This document shows positions 11,354-22,080 of a DNA stretch of 64,000 nucleotides, one piece after another; the stretch's first letter is position 1, and the number at the start of each line of letters is the position of its first letter. Source of the stretch: Lanius collurio. Its lineage: Eukaryota; Chordata; Aves; Passeriformes; Laniidae. The stretch is from the NCBI GenBank assembly GCA_020086605.1, contig JACBWW010000012.1, forward strand, positions 12,606,716-12,670,715, in the 5' to 3' direction. A model generated the notes under the pieces. It was not told the DNA's origin, ran no database searches, and saw nothing but the letters and a program-made list of their open reading frames with translations. The position numbers were made by a program, and so were the translations under genes.

Positions 11354-11900
11354 GCTAGAAAAGCTATCCTTACAATCAGTGGCCCGAGAGGCTATGCGAG
11401 AGTCCATCACCTTCTCGACCCTGGCATTCACTTCTCCCCAGAACTGCCCGTGCAGTCTCGGCCGTACGGTCACCTGACACGGGGGGAGAGTCCACCAGCC
11501 CGACAAGGGAGAAGCACCAGTGCGGTGTCCCTTGCCTGTGGCAAAAACCGGCCTTAAGTCAGCCGAGTCACTGCTCGCGCTGAAGGTGAACACCGGAGCG
11601 GCCTCACACGCCGCCCATCCGGCAGCCGCGGATGGAGGTGCCCCCGCGGCCACGCCACGGTCCGCGCCAGAAGGAAACACCCCAGCGCCGGCAGCCACCG
11701 CCGCGCCGGCCCGCGGGTACCGCGGGTCCGGGCCCGCGCCCGCCGCCGCGGGGGGAATCGAGCCGGGCTGGCCGGAGCCGCCCATGCCTGAACCAGCCGC
11801 CGCCCCGCCCGCCAGCGGTGGCGAGGGGCAGGGGCCGTCCGGCACCGCCCCCAGCAGGTTATCACACATAGAGCGGTAGCTGACAGCAGGCAGCACCCTC
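10754..11900 (-). pseudogene. gag: ERV gag: linker and capsid
   Basis: This piece reads in a different frame from the matrix fragment, so at least one indel separates them. The N-terminal part is a Gly/Ala/Pro-rich linker (from about 11880). It includes an 11-residue alanine tract encoded by the CAG run at 11320-11352. The capsid begins near 11220 (PLSWKVLLDLHDKV) and contains an FEAKWSDLADRT segment and the major homology region (VQGDNEPFKRFSGWL) just before the TAG stop at 10754-10756. Capsid proteins of this kind assemble the viral core. The GC-rich sequence upstream to 12424 is open in this frame but does not look like gag protein, so I start the feature at about 11900. Confidence 0.8.
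11320..11352. repeat. (CAG)11 trinucleotide tract inside gag
   Basis: Eleven uninterrupted CAG units on the plus strand. On the coding minus strand they read as GCT codons for eleven alanines in the gag linker. Pure triplet runs of this length are prone to length change. Confidence 0.95.
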
Positions 11901-12269
11901 CCCGAACGGAGCGGGGCGGTCTGCCCGCCCACAAGAGCGGAATCCGATAAGGAACGCAGCCGAGGCCCCGCCCGGCTCCGCGTCCGAGACCGGCGGCGAG
12001 GCGGGGGCCGCGCCGCCAGACCCGAGGGGAAACCGGGTCGAAATCCCGCAGTGTGGACAAAGCATGGCGACAAAATCAGGACGCCACTGAGGCCCAGACT
12101 GGCCGAGGGTCCCCTCAGCGCCCGCCAACGCCCGGAAAACATGAAGGGAGGAGGGGTCCTCCCCTCCCCCCTGCCTCCACGGGATGTGGGTGGGCGGAGC
12201 CACTGCTGCCGGCTCCAAGGGATTCTCCACGGATTGCGAGTCCCCGCCCACACTCCGGCCGGGCGAGAG

Positions 12270-12809
12270 CGCCTAGCATGGATCCGAACCCCGCCCCGGG
12301 AAAGGAGGGTCGCAGGCGTGATGGGAGAGGCGCTGCGCAGCGGGTGGCGGGGCCGGGGAGGCCCCTTCCCCGCGCATGTCGCCGAAATCCACCTTCTCCT
12401 GCGGCCAGCCAGCGTCGGAGTCATCTACATCAGAACCCAGCCTCTCCGAGTCGCTGCCAGCGCCCGGCACGGGGCTACCACACCCGGAGTGCTGCCCGGA
12501 CCCCGAAGAGAGGGATTCGGAGGGCTCCAGCTCCTGTAAAAACATATCCAACTTTCGCCAGCACATCACCAAGCGCGCCAGGGCCACGGAATACCCCGGA
12601 GAGAGAACATCCATCAAATAGTCGCCGAGAGAACGCCACGCCTCTATCTCGAGCGCGTCCTGGGGTGCAGAAAAGACACCGAACTCCCGCCCCCAGAGAT
12701 ACAGCCGTTCGAGCTCGGCTTCGGAGATGGAAGCGTGCTTCCTCTCCATGAGACCTCTCCAAATATCTAGGACCTGCAGGTCCTCCCCAGAAATCTCTAA
12801 GATTGTCAT
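12270..12809 (-). pseudogene. gag: ERV gag: matrix domain
   Basis: The likely original gag start is the ATG at 12809-12807; the frame is open further upstream, but that part looks like leader. The protein begins MTILEISGEDLQVLDIW and has a matrix-like helical core with EAWRSLGDYLMDVL and a later CWRKLDMFLQEL, the Trp-rich pattern seen in betaretroviral matrix proteins. No N-terminal glycine for myristoylation follows the Met, so membrane targeting would differ from the myristoylated type or the start has decayed. A Ser/Gly/Asp-rich acidic linker follows, ending at TAG 12270-12272. The reading is then closed until the capsid resumes in another frame. Confidence 0.75.
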
Positions 12810-13018
12810 CCTCACAAGGGGGGAGCGGCCCTGGAGCCCACCTATTCGAGACACGGTGGCGGGGCGGGTGTAGATCTCACCACAGCCGCCGGGACGGGTG
12901 CAGTACACGTCGCGGGCCACCAGATACCGCTCCACGACACGAGGAAGAATACACGGACACACAAGAGATTTCAGAAGGGTTTTGTCTGTTTGAGGTTTAC
13001 CAACTCCCATATTTATAG
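12810..13018 (-). promoter_or_regulatory. ERV 5' leader, possible LTR remnant
   Basis: Between the matrix ATG and 13018 the minus strand has a TATA-like CTATAAAT (13018-13011) and a TTCCTCGTGTCG stretch. A TGGTGGCCCGCG sequence near 12926 has the TGG start expected of a primer-binding site, but I cannot match it to a tRNA. No AATAAA lies in between and no second LTR exists, so an LTR remnant is only a possibility. GC content drops sharply beyond 12980, which probably marks the element's edge. Confidence 0.35.
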
Positions 13019-13147
13019 ATTTCTTAATAATACAGTGGATTGGACAGAAAGATTACTTCCTCTACAAACACATTGGCTACATGAAATGCCCATCAGCGTA
13101 TTCCCATCATAGCACAAGAATGGAAAACATTGCTATAGTTAGAAAAA

Positions 13148-13238
13148 CAATGATTGTTTTTTCATGAAACGCTGTGAGAACTCTGACTCCAAAAATGTAA
13201 ATATCAGAAGCTAACAGAACTAGGCAACACATAAAGAT
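13148..13238 (+). repeat. half copy of the palindromic repeat at 27.9 kb
   Basis: The stretch TCATGAAACGCTGTGAGAAC, then TCTGACTCCAAAAATG, continuing to GAACTAGGCAACACAT matches the right arm of the 152-bp palindrome at 27941-28092, with roughly one difference in ten bases. The shared sequence includes the ACACAT just outside that palindrome. Only one arm is present here, so the ancestral unit was probably the single arm. Confidence 0.75.
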
Positions 13239-13244
13239 TTGGGC

Positions 13245-14360
13245 TATCAAATATGCCGACTATTTTTGTGGATAGCATTCACATTTATTTTTAATCATGT
13301 ATTTAATTTGTAAAGTTTTTCCCATTAAAATACACAGTTTGCATCCTATCTACAGAACAGTTAAACAAAAAATAGTCCCAGACAATAGCCAATATTGTAA
13401 AACCTGGTGCTACACATTTAAAACCAGCTTAAAGACTGTCATATTAAAATTAATGTCAGAATTTTCCCATAGTAGAGGGTCTAGTTTTGTTTGTCTTTTT
13501 CTTTGAAATGTTGAGTATTTAGGTGGATAACAGTTTATCATGTCAGTTATCTTTTCAGAAAGAAACAGATACTTTGATTTCTGAAGAGATAAAAGTGAGT
13601 TTATTATCTCCCCATTTGTACAGAAAGTACTAGAACAGGGTATGGATTAAAAAGCTAATTAGAAAGTGTAAAAACATACACAGTACAGCTGCATATGGGC
13701 ATGCATTGTTCTGTTGAAAAACTATGGAATTAAAAAAAAAAAAAGATAATGAAACATACCATTTGATTGACAGATTTCTCCTGCAACCATCATGTTGCTA
13801 TACAGCTGTTTATAACGTGTCCAGCCTAGAGCTTGGAAGCCACCAAGAATTATAATCTAATTAGCAAGACATTTCCCTGTACTTTAGCTTGACATCCTAA
13901 TCTCAGTACATGTTAAGTGTACAAATGAAATACATTGCCAGGCACAAGCATAAAGCAATACTAGATTTTTAAAACAGAACAAGAACCCCAGCTCTTTTCA
14001 GACTTTTGCAAATAATTCACCACAACAGATGGCCACAAGGATGTGTGCCAGAACATCCAATGTCAAAAGGTGTGTCTTTAACTGAGACTGGTAACTTTTT
14101 AGTACTAAATACATTCCAGTTTCATGGCCCATCAGAAATGTGTGTTACCTAACTCCATTGTTTGTTTTTCAGATTTATGGGCAGACTATATTTTACTACA
14201 AAAGAGAGAGGCTTAAAATTCTATCATGAAAAAAGTCCACTGATCAGCAATTAAAGATCACTGTTTAGTATAAGTAATATTAAATGACACATTAAATGAC
14301 ACCAGATCAGACTTTCATCTAGAAAATTGTAAATAGAACATAAAATATTCAGAAATGTCA
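13245..14360. other. no gene recognised
   Basis: AT-rich sequence with an A13 run near 13731-13744 and a short tandem (ATTAAATGACAC twice, about 14279-14302). No sustained frame or named repeat is visible. Confidence 0.4.
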
Positions 14361-14364
14361 AGGC

Positions 14365-14540
14365 TGCAGATGAGAGTGTGAAGCCTGGCAGTGTTCAAAG
14401 ACAGGTTGGATAAAGTCTTGAGCAACTCAGTCTAGTGGGAGGTGTCCCTGCACATGGCATGGGGCGGGGGGGGGGTTGGGACTAGATGATCTTTAAGGTC
14501 CATTCCAACCCCTTAACATCCTGTGATCATTCTATGACAG
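14365..14540 (+). repeat. CR1 LINE, 3' end fragment
   Basis: The segment GTGTTCAAAGACAGGTTGGA, then GGGACTAGATGATCTTTAAGG, then TCCATTCCAACCCC, ending GTGATCATTCTATGA, is the avian CR1 3' end in plus orientation. It contains a G-rich run (GGGGCGGGGGGGGGG) at about 14461-14475 where CR1 usually has a short CA/GG-rich piece. Confidence 0.85.
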
Positions 14541-14544
14541 TTAA

Positions 14545-16550
14545 ATAACTCTGATGAATTAGAAGTCTGTGCCTAGAACAGCTTGCTCCCTGTACTCTGT
14601 TGAATTCTCTTGACTACTTCTATTATGTGTGATTTAAATAAGTATAATTAGAATGATACAAAATTCTTATTGCATATAATTAGAACAGAATGAACTTGAT
14701 ATAAAAATCAGCATTCTATGAACCACATTACATTAGATTTCACTTTTGTACATGCAAAGGCTGTGTTAAACACATTTATTTATGCAGTGCAAGTCCTTGC
14801 AAATACAAAAATAAGTCATAGTTGCTTTCTTCAGATTCCTTTCTGTACTTGACATTGTACAGAAGCAACACAAAGATCACAAAACCTGTCCTGCTCAAAG
14901 ATAATGCCTTAGCAGTCTTTATACTGTCTTTGTGATTCTGCACCAGTCAAGGTAGGACACAAAGCTGCATTACAGTAAAATTTGGAGTACCAAATAATAG
15001 TACATGCAATTAAAGTCCTTGTTGTGTATTTCTCCAGACTGCTGATAAAGCATAAGTAACATTTAAAATAACTCTGCCCCAGCACAAACTAGCACAGTCT
15101 GTTTAAGGTCAGTAGCTAGCAGTAGAGATAGAAAAGAAGTGAAAAAAAGCCACAAACAAACCAAGCCCAAAACACTTTACAGTGTGATTTCTGAAGGGCA
15201 TTGTTTATGGATTTATAATAAATCAAGCCCTTTATTAGACATGAAAAAAAAAAAATCCATGCAGTAACATGTGCTATGCAAGATCATGGGAACGATGTAT
15301 GCCTTGTCAAAATTACTAAACTTTGTAGAGATGACTAGACTAATATTTTTTAATCTGTGTATTTTGACAGATGCAGGCCATACTGGAAGGTAAATCTCCA
15401 TTTTTGGTGACTCTGGCAGGCAGCTGGAACTTGTTCTCTCCTCGCTATTGTTACAGGGCCTCTTCAGGAAGGCTGTGAAAGGAAGGATTTTGTCAGGAAC
15501 ATTCACAAACGGCAGAGGTTTATGTCCAAAAAGGAGACAGAGGAACCCTGCAACTTTATTCGAATAAAGGGAGAGAGTCCACTGGGGCACATGCCTGCAG
15601 GTTTTCCTCTCTCACGGTTTTGGAGGGTGCAGCCTCCTTTTTTCCTGAGCTCCAGGCTGCATGTTGCCCTGTCCTTTCCTCAGTGGCTGAGGTACTAGGA
15701 AGGTGCAGCCTTCCCGAACCGCCTACTCCATATCCTCCCTTGGACCTACATTTTTTCTCCAAAATTCAGAAGTTTGGGCTTGTGCAGACCCACTTGTTTG
15801 TTTCAGGAGCCAAGCTGTCAAGGCAGTGCAGCAAACCTGCCGCCCAGAGTTAGTAGAGTCATTAAGACCCATTTCAAAGACTTTAACGACCATACCTTCA
15901 CCCATCAAATTGTAAAGACATTAGCTTTCCTCTCAATTTGATAACACAAAAGGAAAAAAAAAAGATAGGTCTCTCTTGGGGAAATGATATAGGATATGTT
16001 TATACTTCGTTATTTTATTAGGATTTTTGTTAATAATTAAAATGCAGAATCATAACTGGGTAATTTTATGACGGGCAAAGAGCAAGTGAAGACAAAGAAT
16101 GAAAGAAAAGCAAAGCCCACCTTTATTTTCTTAACAAAAGTAGTACATTTTCCTTAATTCATTCTGGGTTTTTTTCAGTCCCCTAAGACAACTATGACTA
16201 AAAATCCCCACACAGGCTCAGTCCTGTTTGAGGGACAGGTGTGGGTGACACTTCCAGTGAACCAAATGCTTTATGAACTCTACAGGGGAAGAGCATCTTT
16301 CTTTTGAACCTTAACAGCATATAAATTATCCCTATTCCAGCAGCAAATGACCTTGCAGAAGAATTTCTAAAGGTTTAGTTTTAAAGGATTTGACAAAGTG
16401 CTGTAAAGCTGGTTTTCACCAAGCAGGGCTTGCTGACTTGATCATCAGTGGGTCCTATGCTGGGAAAGGTTATGAAGACATGTTTCTCACTAAGAATTGT
16501 CTTACCCAGCTGCCAGCAAAGCAGATGAAACTCCAAATTAGAGAGCTGAC
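14545..16550. other. no gene recognised
   Basis: Mixed AT-rich sequence. A moderately GC-rich patch at 15380-15860 carries open frames on both strands, but none has a recognisable domain or splice support. It may be an unnamed old repeat or unique sequence. Confidence 0.35.
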
Positions 16551-16554
16551 AAGT

Positions 16555-17240
16555 TCCGAGACTGCTGCTCGGATTGACAGCCGGGTCCTGCCCCCTCACA
16601 CCCGCCGCTCCCGCAGCGTTTTCCCTCGCATCCCTGAGTGCTCCTGCCACCGGACGGGCGCTGCCTGACGGGCTCAGCGACCCCTCGAACAGCTGAGGAA
16701 ATGCCCGCAGGCTGCGGAGCCGCGGCTGAGGCGCCGGGTCGGGGGCGGAGGAGCGGGGGTCACAGCGGCGCTGCCCAGCCCCGTTGTCCCGGCCGCGGCT
16801 CCCGGCGGGAAGCGCCGTCGGGCGGGCGGGGGGCGCCGCTGCCGCGCCCCTTGCCCTCAGCTCGGGCTGCACCCAGCGGCGGCGGGCCCGGCTCGTCCCC
16901 AGGCTCCCTGCCCGGTAGCGCGGGGAGCAGGGCCGCTGATGCAGGTCAGTGATGCCCGGTTCGCCCCTCAGCAGGGCGGCCCGAGCGCTCCGGCCGCGGA
17001 CAGGGCGGGCGGCGACGCCGCGGTTCCCGCTCCTCCCCTCGCTTCAGATGGCCGCGAATGCTCGGGTGCGGCTTTCCGTGAGGTGATGGGCGCTGCAGGG
17101 AGACCGCAGGTACCGCCCCCGCTCCGGTTCGCCCTGAGAGCAGCGGCTCTGGAAGCAGAGCAGCCCCGGCCGGGCAGGCAGAAAGGGGCCGGCTCTGACA
17201 GCCCTGAGGGCTCGTCGCGAAAACCTCCCCTCACTCCCCT
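16555..17240. promoter_or_regulatory. CpG island 2, promoter candidate
   Basis: About 690 bp of CpG-dense sequence with several GC boxes (GGGCGG, CCGCCC) and a YY1-like element (CAGATGGCCGC, about 17046-17056). Plus-strand donor candidates inside it are ATGCAG then GTCAGT at 16944/16945 and ACCGCAG then GTACCG near 17109. The first one leaves an ATG-CAG start in phase 0, which matches the exon candidate at 17941. The long open frames across the island (16381-17421, both strands) look like GC-rich chance readings. This is the stronger of the two promoter candidates. Confidence 0.65.
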
Positions 17241-17309
17241 CATCCAGAACAGGAACAGGTTGAAGGAAGAAGTGGTTGAACATAGGAGCTTAGTGGATGG
17301 GATTGAGTG

Positions 17310-17408
17310 TGGGGATTTTTTGTTTGTTTGTTTGTTTTTGTTTTGTTTGTTTGTTGGTTGGTTGGGTTTTTTGTTGTTTTTTTTTTTTGTTTTTTTTTTT
17401 GTTTTTTT
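17310..17408. repeat. T-rich simple repeat, (TTTG)n and poly-T
   Basis: A run of TTTG and TTGG units grades into T12-T13 blocks. It sits immediately 3' of CpG island 2. It may be a plain microsatellite or the inverted A-rich tail of a retroposed sequence; nothing nearby decides. Confidence 0.9.
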
Positions 17409-17940
17409 CACTAAAGGTTAGGCTCCTCAGTAGATCTTAAGAGTATTTTTTAATCGCAGTAGATCTATATATGTTCCTTGAGCCTAACGCTGCTGCCTTG
17501 GGAGCCCAAGTTAACTGAAATGGTGAATCCTTACAAAGAACAGATGCTTTGGCAGATGAAAAAAATTAATTTCTTAATAAGGAAGAAAGTACTTTAAAGA
17601 GGCTTAAAATATAAAACATTGAAGATTCAGCTTTCATCATCATCATCTATAGCTTAAGGAGTAGGGGTGGTTTTTGATTGACAAAATCAGTGTCAAACCT
17701 TTTACTGAATTCAGCTGAGCTAAATTTCTCTTGCTGTCTCTTTAATGATGTCACCAAAATCCCCTAGATTTTGAAATGCTAAATTGTTTTGTGCATTAAA
17801 ATCGAACATCTCTTGTTTGTGCTTAATCAAATATTATTTTTAGTAATTCCTACTTTGTCCCTTCTCTACTTTGAAGTTTATAACAAACTATTAAGTCCTT
17901 ATTGCTTTTGGTAAACTTGACTAACTTTTTTTCTTTGTAG

Positions 17941-17995
17941 CTAAGACACATCTATCGGGTTTGTTCTGTGTATGAAATGAAAGAGCTGTCTGAAG
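17941..17995 (+). CDS. possible coding exon, unidentified protein
   Basis: A strong acceptor (ACTTTTTTTCTTTGTAG) precedes a 55-nt stretch that ends at a GTTTGT donor. It reads LRHIYRVCSVYEMKELSE plus one base. Phase 0 at the start fits the ATG-CAG donor at 16944 in CpG island 2. The one base left over fits the next candidate (18675). I do not recognise the protein. The donor is weak (GTTTGT rather than GTAAGT), and the reading continues open for another 20 codons past it. Confidence 0.3.
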
Positions 17996-18674
17996 GTTTG
18001 TACAATTTTACAAATGTCTGGAAAACTCTTGGAAGTTCTATTTTGAGTTTTGTGTGATATAGTCAGAAGGTATATAAGTGTGTGAATGAGAAGGGAAAGG
18101 AAACAGAAAGGTCTCTCCAGAATTAACTTGGTGGTAAACACCATGCTTTGGTGTTTTATAAAGGAAACTCTGTTCTGAAAGAAAATGTCAACAAAATGCA
18201 TAAACTCTGAGGCACTGCTGCATTGCCATTCCAAATATGGCATTTTATTTCCATAAACTTTTATCACAGCTTTCACAGAAATAGGTTTTGGATTGGAAAG
18301 GAATCAGGAATGGGGGGATGAAGCTTAGAGTACGACCAGTCTTTTGCTCCTGGCTTAGTATGGTATCACGCTGATTAAGATTTTTTTTTATTTTTATTTT
18401 TTTTTGGCAATTAGTTATTGTTATTTTTTCTTACCTGTTTCTTGTGTCCATTTAGTTATTCTGCAGTGCAGCTAGGATGTGGCATAAATGGGCCAGATGA
18501 AACAAACTCAGATAATTTTAGTATGATAAAGAAAACATAAAACTACTACTAGTATACAATTCATAAGCTGAATAAATAATACTTTTATTATCAAGCTAGT
18601 TGTTGGCTCTGGGTTAATTTGTCTGTCGAATGTCTCCTAAATTAAAGCAGTATCTGTCTGCTCTTTCTTTCAAG

Positions 18675-18694
18675 GATTACAGCAGAAGAAGGTG
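18675..18694 (+). CDS. possible 20-nt microexon
   Basis: GATTACAGCAGAAGAAGGTG lies between a very good acceptor (TGCTCTTTCTTTCAAG) and a good donor (GTAAGA). An alternative donor three bases upstream would give 17 nt. Joined to the exon candidate at 17941, either form restores phase 0 with no stop. Microexons of this size are real in vertebrates, but so are chance acceptor-donor pairs. Confidence 0.22.
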
Positions 18695-21281
18695 GTAAGA
18701 GCTAACAGTACCCTCAGAACATTCTAGTGTGCTGTGACAGCTTCCTGTAGCAAATTGTTGTTTGTCTGATTCCACAGTTAGAATTCTAATGGATGTTTTC
18801 TTTCCTTGTGAAATGCTTTTACTGTTTTGTGTAACTCTTGGTTTTAATTACCGTTTAGGTTGATGACTTAGGGCTGTGTAGCATCTTCTGTCATCTTATT
18901 CATAACCCTTCCTTTAGTAAGCCTTTACATTGTATGAATGTTGTCATTTCCAGTAACAGACTGTTAAAATGTCAGAATATAAGGTAGAGAAATACTCAGG
19001 ACTTGCAGCTCTCTGAAGACGTTAAATTATCTGAATTCAAGAACTGCCATGTCCCGACCCAAATGCACTGCTTTCCCTTGTGGAAGGCACTGAAGTAGCT
19101 GGTACCTAATATTTTGTTACTGTCTAGCAGTTGTATTCAGGGTACCTGAGCCAGAGACATCTGTTGACTGTCAGGGCAGTGTGTTCTGGTAGCATTTCAG
19201 CTGAGCAAAGGGAACTGGTCTTGAGCACACTGAACTTGTTCTTGTTAGTTGCAACAAGTTTCAACTTTCATATGCCAGTATGATAAAACCAGTTAAAATT
19301 CCATTACCCTTTCCTAACTAAGATTTTGGATTTTATTTCAGTATTAATCCCAAACTGCTCATTGCTCAGTTATAAGTATTTAGAATTGGAAATTTAGCTA
19401 AATGTCTTCAGAACTTGCTCAAATGCAGGCTTCCCTGCTGCTTGGCTGTTTCTTTATTGCTTTCTTGCACAAATCTTAGTGAAACATGGTAAGTAAGCAA
19501 AGGGAAAGGAGAAGAATTTGTAGGGTTTATTTTATGCTTTTGTTTATTTGATTTTCTTTTTTTTTTTCTTTTTTTTGGGGGGAGAGGAGGAGGAGTTGTT
19601 TTGTGGGGAAGTAGGCTATAGGAAGGAAATGTTTGTATTCCTTATTCACGGAAGTTATTAAGGGGTACTGTGATAAATAGATGATTTGGTACTATAAAAA
19701 GAACGAGTGAGTAATTTTCTGCTGAGATAGTTACATTAATTAGAGACTGGCTTAATAAGCCTCCAGTTCAGTGATACACACTGTAAATGCTTTGTAATCT
19801 CTAGTCTTCCCTAACCAATGAAACTCTTTTTCAACAGCTTCAATATTTTAAGTATCTTAGTTGAGTTCAAGAAAACTGTCACTTTTCATCTCAGAAAACT
19901 GAGTGACTCTTTTGGGACCTTCAGATGATAGCAAAAACATTGTCCTACAGCAAAGGTATAGATCTCTTTCATGAACATGAAGGTACTTTGGCATAATTTT
20001 CCACCTCTGTTTTCTACCAATTAAATACTGACGAGCCAGTCGAGTTCCAAGGCTGCAATTTCAAAGCCATACGTTGGTAAGTGTGATGTGAAAAGAAATG
20101 TGGAGAGATGTCCCAGTCCTGTCTGCTCCTTGATGGGTCTGCAGAATGTTCTAGAAGGCCAAGAAAGATAATTAATTTTGTTAATTTTGTAAAAATAATC
20201 ACAATTCAGGATAGACTAATGTTCTTCCCAGAAAAGCATTTTCCTGGGTGCTTTTCCATCTTTTTTTGAACCATGAGAAGAAAGGGAGCTGTGAATAGGT
20301 ATATTGCACTGAAGGCAGATTCCATGGTCTTGGAGTCTGGGTCTTCCTATCTTCTTCCTCTATTTTTTTCTGCTTGATTCTTGTTTGAGAATGCATTTAT
20401 GGATGTCTTTCCTGATCATCTGGAATGTATCTGACAGAAAAAGAAAACATTCTGGACCACACATGTCATCCAGCTATCAAAATATATTGTGATTTTTAAA
20501 TTATTTTTTTTATTTCTTTTTCTTTCATGCACATACCAACAATGTCATATTCTGCAATTAAAACACTAAAACCAGTCCTAGGTTCAAGTTGTGACTACTG
20601 TGCTCCCTGATCACTGCACTGACCTTGTAATGTAGGCAAGGGTTATTGCTGTCATACTTGATCTCATTATCAAAGCAATTAATTTTTTAAGAAGACTCCC
20701 TTCCTCCCTTTGTGCAATATTCTGATTTGACTAAATTAAAATTAAAAAAATGTTTAAAGGTATAATCATGCTTCTGTGATAAAAGAAAACAGACCTGATT
20801 TTGTAAACTAAAAAAATGTGTGAAAATAGAAGGCTATGTAATGATTTTGTTGTTGAAATGTCATTGATGTTCATCTAATTAATTATGCATTTGAATTATC
20901 TGATATTCATTTGGATGTAAGAACTAGGGAGAAATGGAGATCTCAAGGGACTGTATTGACATATTTTTTTTACATAATCCTACTTTTTCTCCATATTTTC
21001 TTGCTTTTTTTTTTTCTTCTACCTTCTCCATAAGGTGATGGAGAAGTCAGTAGCTGGAGTAACCTGTTGCATATGCACTGACTGACAGTTTCCTAGTATC
21101 TTTGTGGTGTGTAAAGATAAAATGCTTCTGTTACAAGATGTTACTTTTAGATCATAAAAAGAACTAAAAATAACTTTACTGGCAAGTGAATCTTCCTTGA
21201 AAAAAATATGTTGCATTAGTTGTTATAGCTAACAACACTAATAGGGATTTTAAAAAAATTAGAATGAATACAGTTTTACAG

Positions 21282-21581
21282 TTTGTAATGAAGGATTTGC
21301 AAAGACTTTACTTTCCTATGGCTGAAAAAAAAAGAAAAATTGGTCTATCTAAAGTGTGGGTTCATAATGAAAATGGAAAGTGTTTAAAGCAGGGACTGAT
21401 GATGCAGATTATAACAACTCAGCCATGGTATTGCAATAGGGATACTCATCCATATTTTGAGTGTTGGATTTCTGTCAAGTATCTTCCTGAAGAGACTGAG
21501 CTCCATAAGGGTGGAAACAATTATATCTGTCCAGAGCTTCCTCCAGGAAGAAGTTCTGGGAAAAATATGCAGATAACCAAG
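21282..21581 (+). CDS. possible 300-nt coding exon, unidentified protein
   Basis: An open frame spans 21200-21602 in AT-rich DNA. It ends at a strong donor (ACCAAG then GTAAGA) in phase 0. Taking the AG at 21280-21281 as acceptor gives exactly 100 codons. The product is basic near its start (AEKKRKIGL). It has a Trp/Cys-containing middle (TQPWYCNRDTHPYFECW) and a hydrophilic end (PPGRSSGKNMQITK). I recognise no family. The acceptor is poor: no pyrimidine tract and an A-rich upstream. The frame fits phase 0 from the microexon candidate and phase 0 into the exon candidate at 22526. The length, donor and phase agreement argue for coding; the acceptor and lack of recognition argue against. Confidence 0.3.
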
Positions 21582-22080
21582 GTAAGATTACAGGGGCTAT
21601 AATCCTAATTTTTTGGTTATCTTTTTTGTCAAGACATACACATGCTTACTTTGTATTATATGCAGAAATATTTTAGATGTGCTCTTTTTCTCAAGAATAT
21701 GAAAAATAAAAATTAGTTGTAGAAAGCCACTTAATATTATTTCAATCACTGTTGAATCTGTGCTCCATTACTGGAGGCAGGATGATTTATATCAAATTTT
21801 CAGCAACAGTGTATTTTTTAATTAGATTGTTCTTCGTGTTGTCTCCATTGATACTATTTACTGACTAATGTTTTAAAGAAGTCTTTGTTGTGATTTCCAG
21901 CTCCTAATACCAGTTGCCTTTGAGCAAAGATGACTTTTCTGATGATCTAAGGCTTGGGTTAAGGTGTACAGAAACAAGAGGAGCATGTGAGCCGTTCTCG
22001 TCTTTTCAACAGACCAAAATCTGACCTGACCTCCCCACCCCGACCCCGCATTTTCCAAAGCTTTCTATTTCTCGAGGCTT

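Larger units (their letters stand above)
9065..12930 (-). mobile_element. betaretrovirus-like endogenous retrovirus, truncated and defective
   Basis: Reading leftward on the minus strand, the element shows matrix, a proline/alanine-rich gag linker, capsid with a major homology region, a CCHC zinc knuckle, a dUTPase-protease and the start of reverse transcriptase. The dUTPase is encoded in front of the protease and gag, pro and pol lie in successive -1 frames. Together these place it with betaretrovirus-like (ERV-K type) elements. It is inactive: a stop at 12270-12272, a frame change between matrix and capsid, a stop at 10754-10756, a stop at 9433-9435, a frame change near the A-run at 9200, a stop at 9119-9121, and loss of everything after the first third of reverse transcriptase. 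No envelope, integrase or LTR pair is visible. The 5' limit is uncertain, between 12.9 and 13.02 kb. Confidence 0.9.

Noticed and set aside
9813..12751. Plus-strand open frames of 109-232 codons across the ERV
   Set aside because: They are shadows of the minus-strand gag and dut-pro coding sequence.
16381..17421. Overlapping long open frames on both strands in CpG island 2 (up to 163 codons)
   Set aside because: GC-rich DNA has few stop codons. The readings are Pro/Arg/Gly/Ala-rich with no domain and contradict each other across strands.
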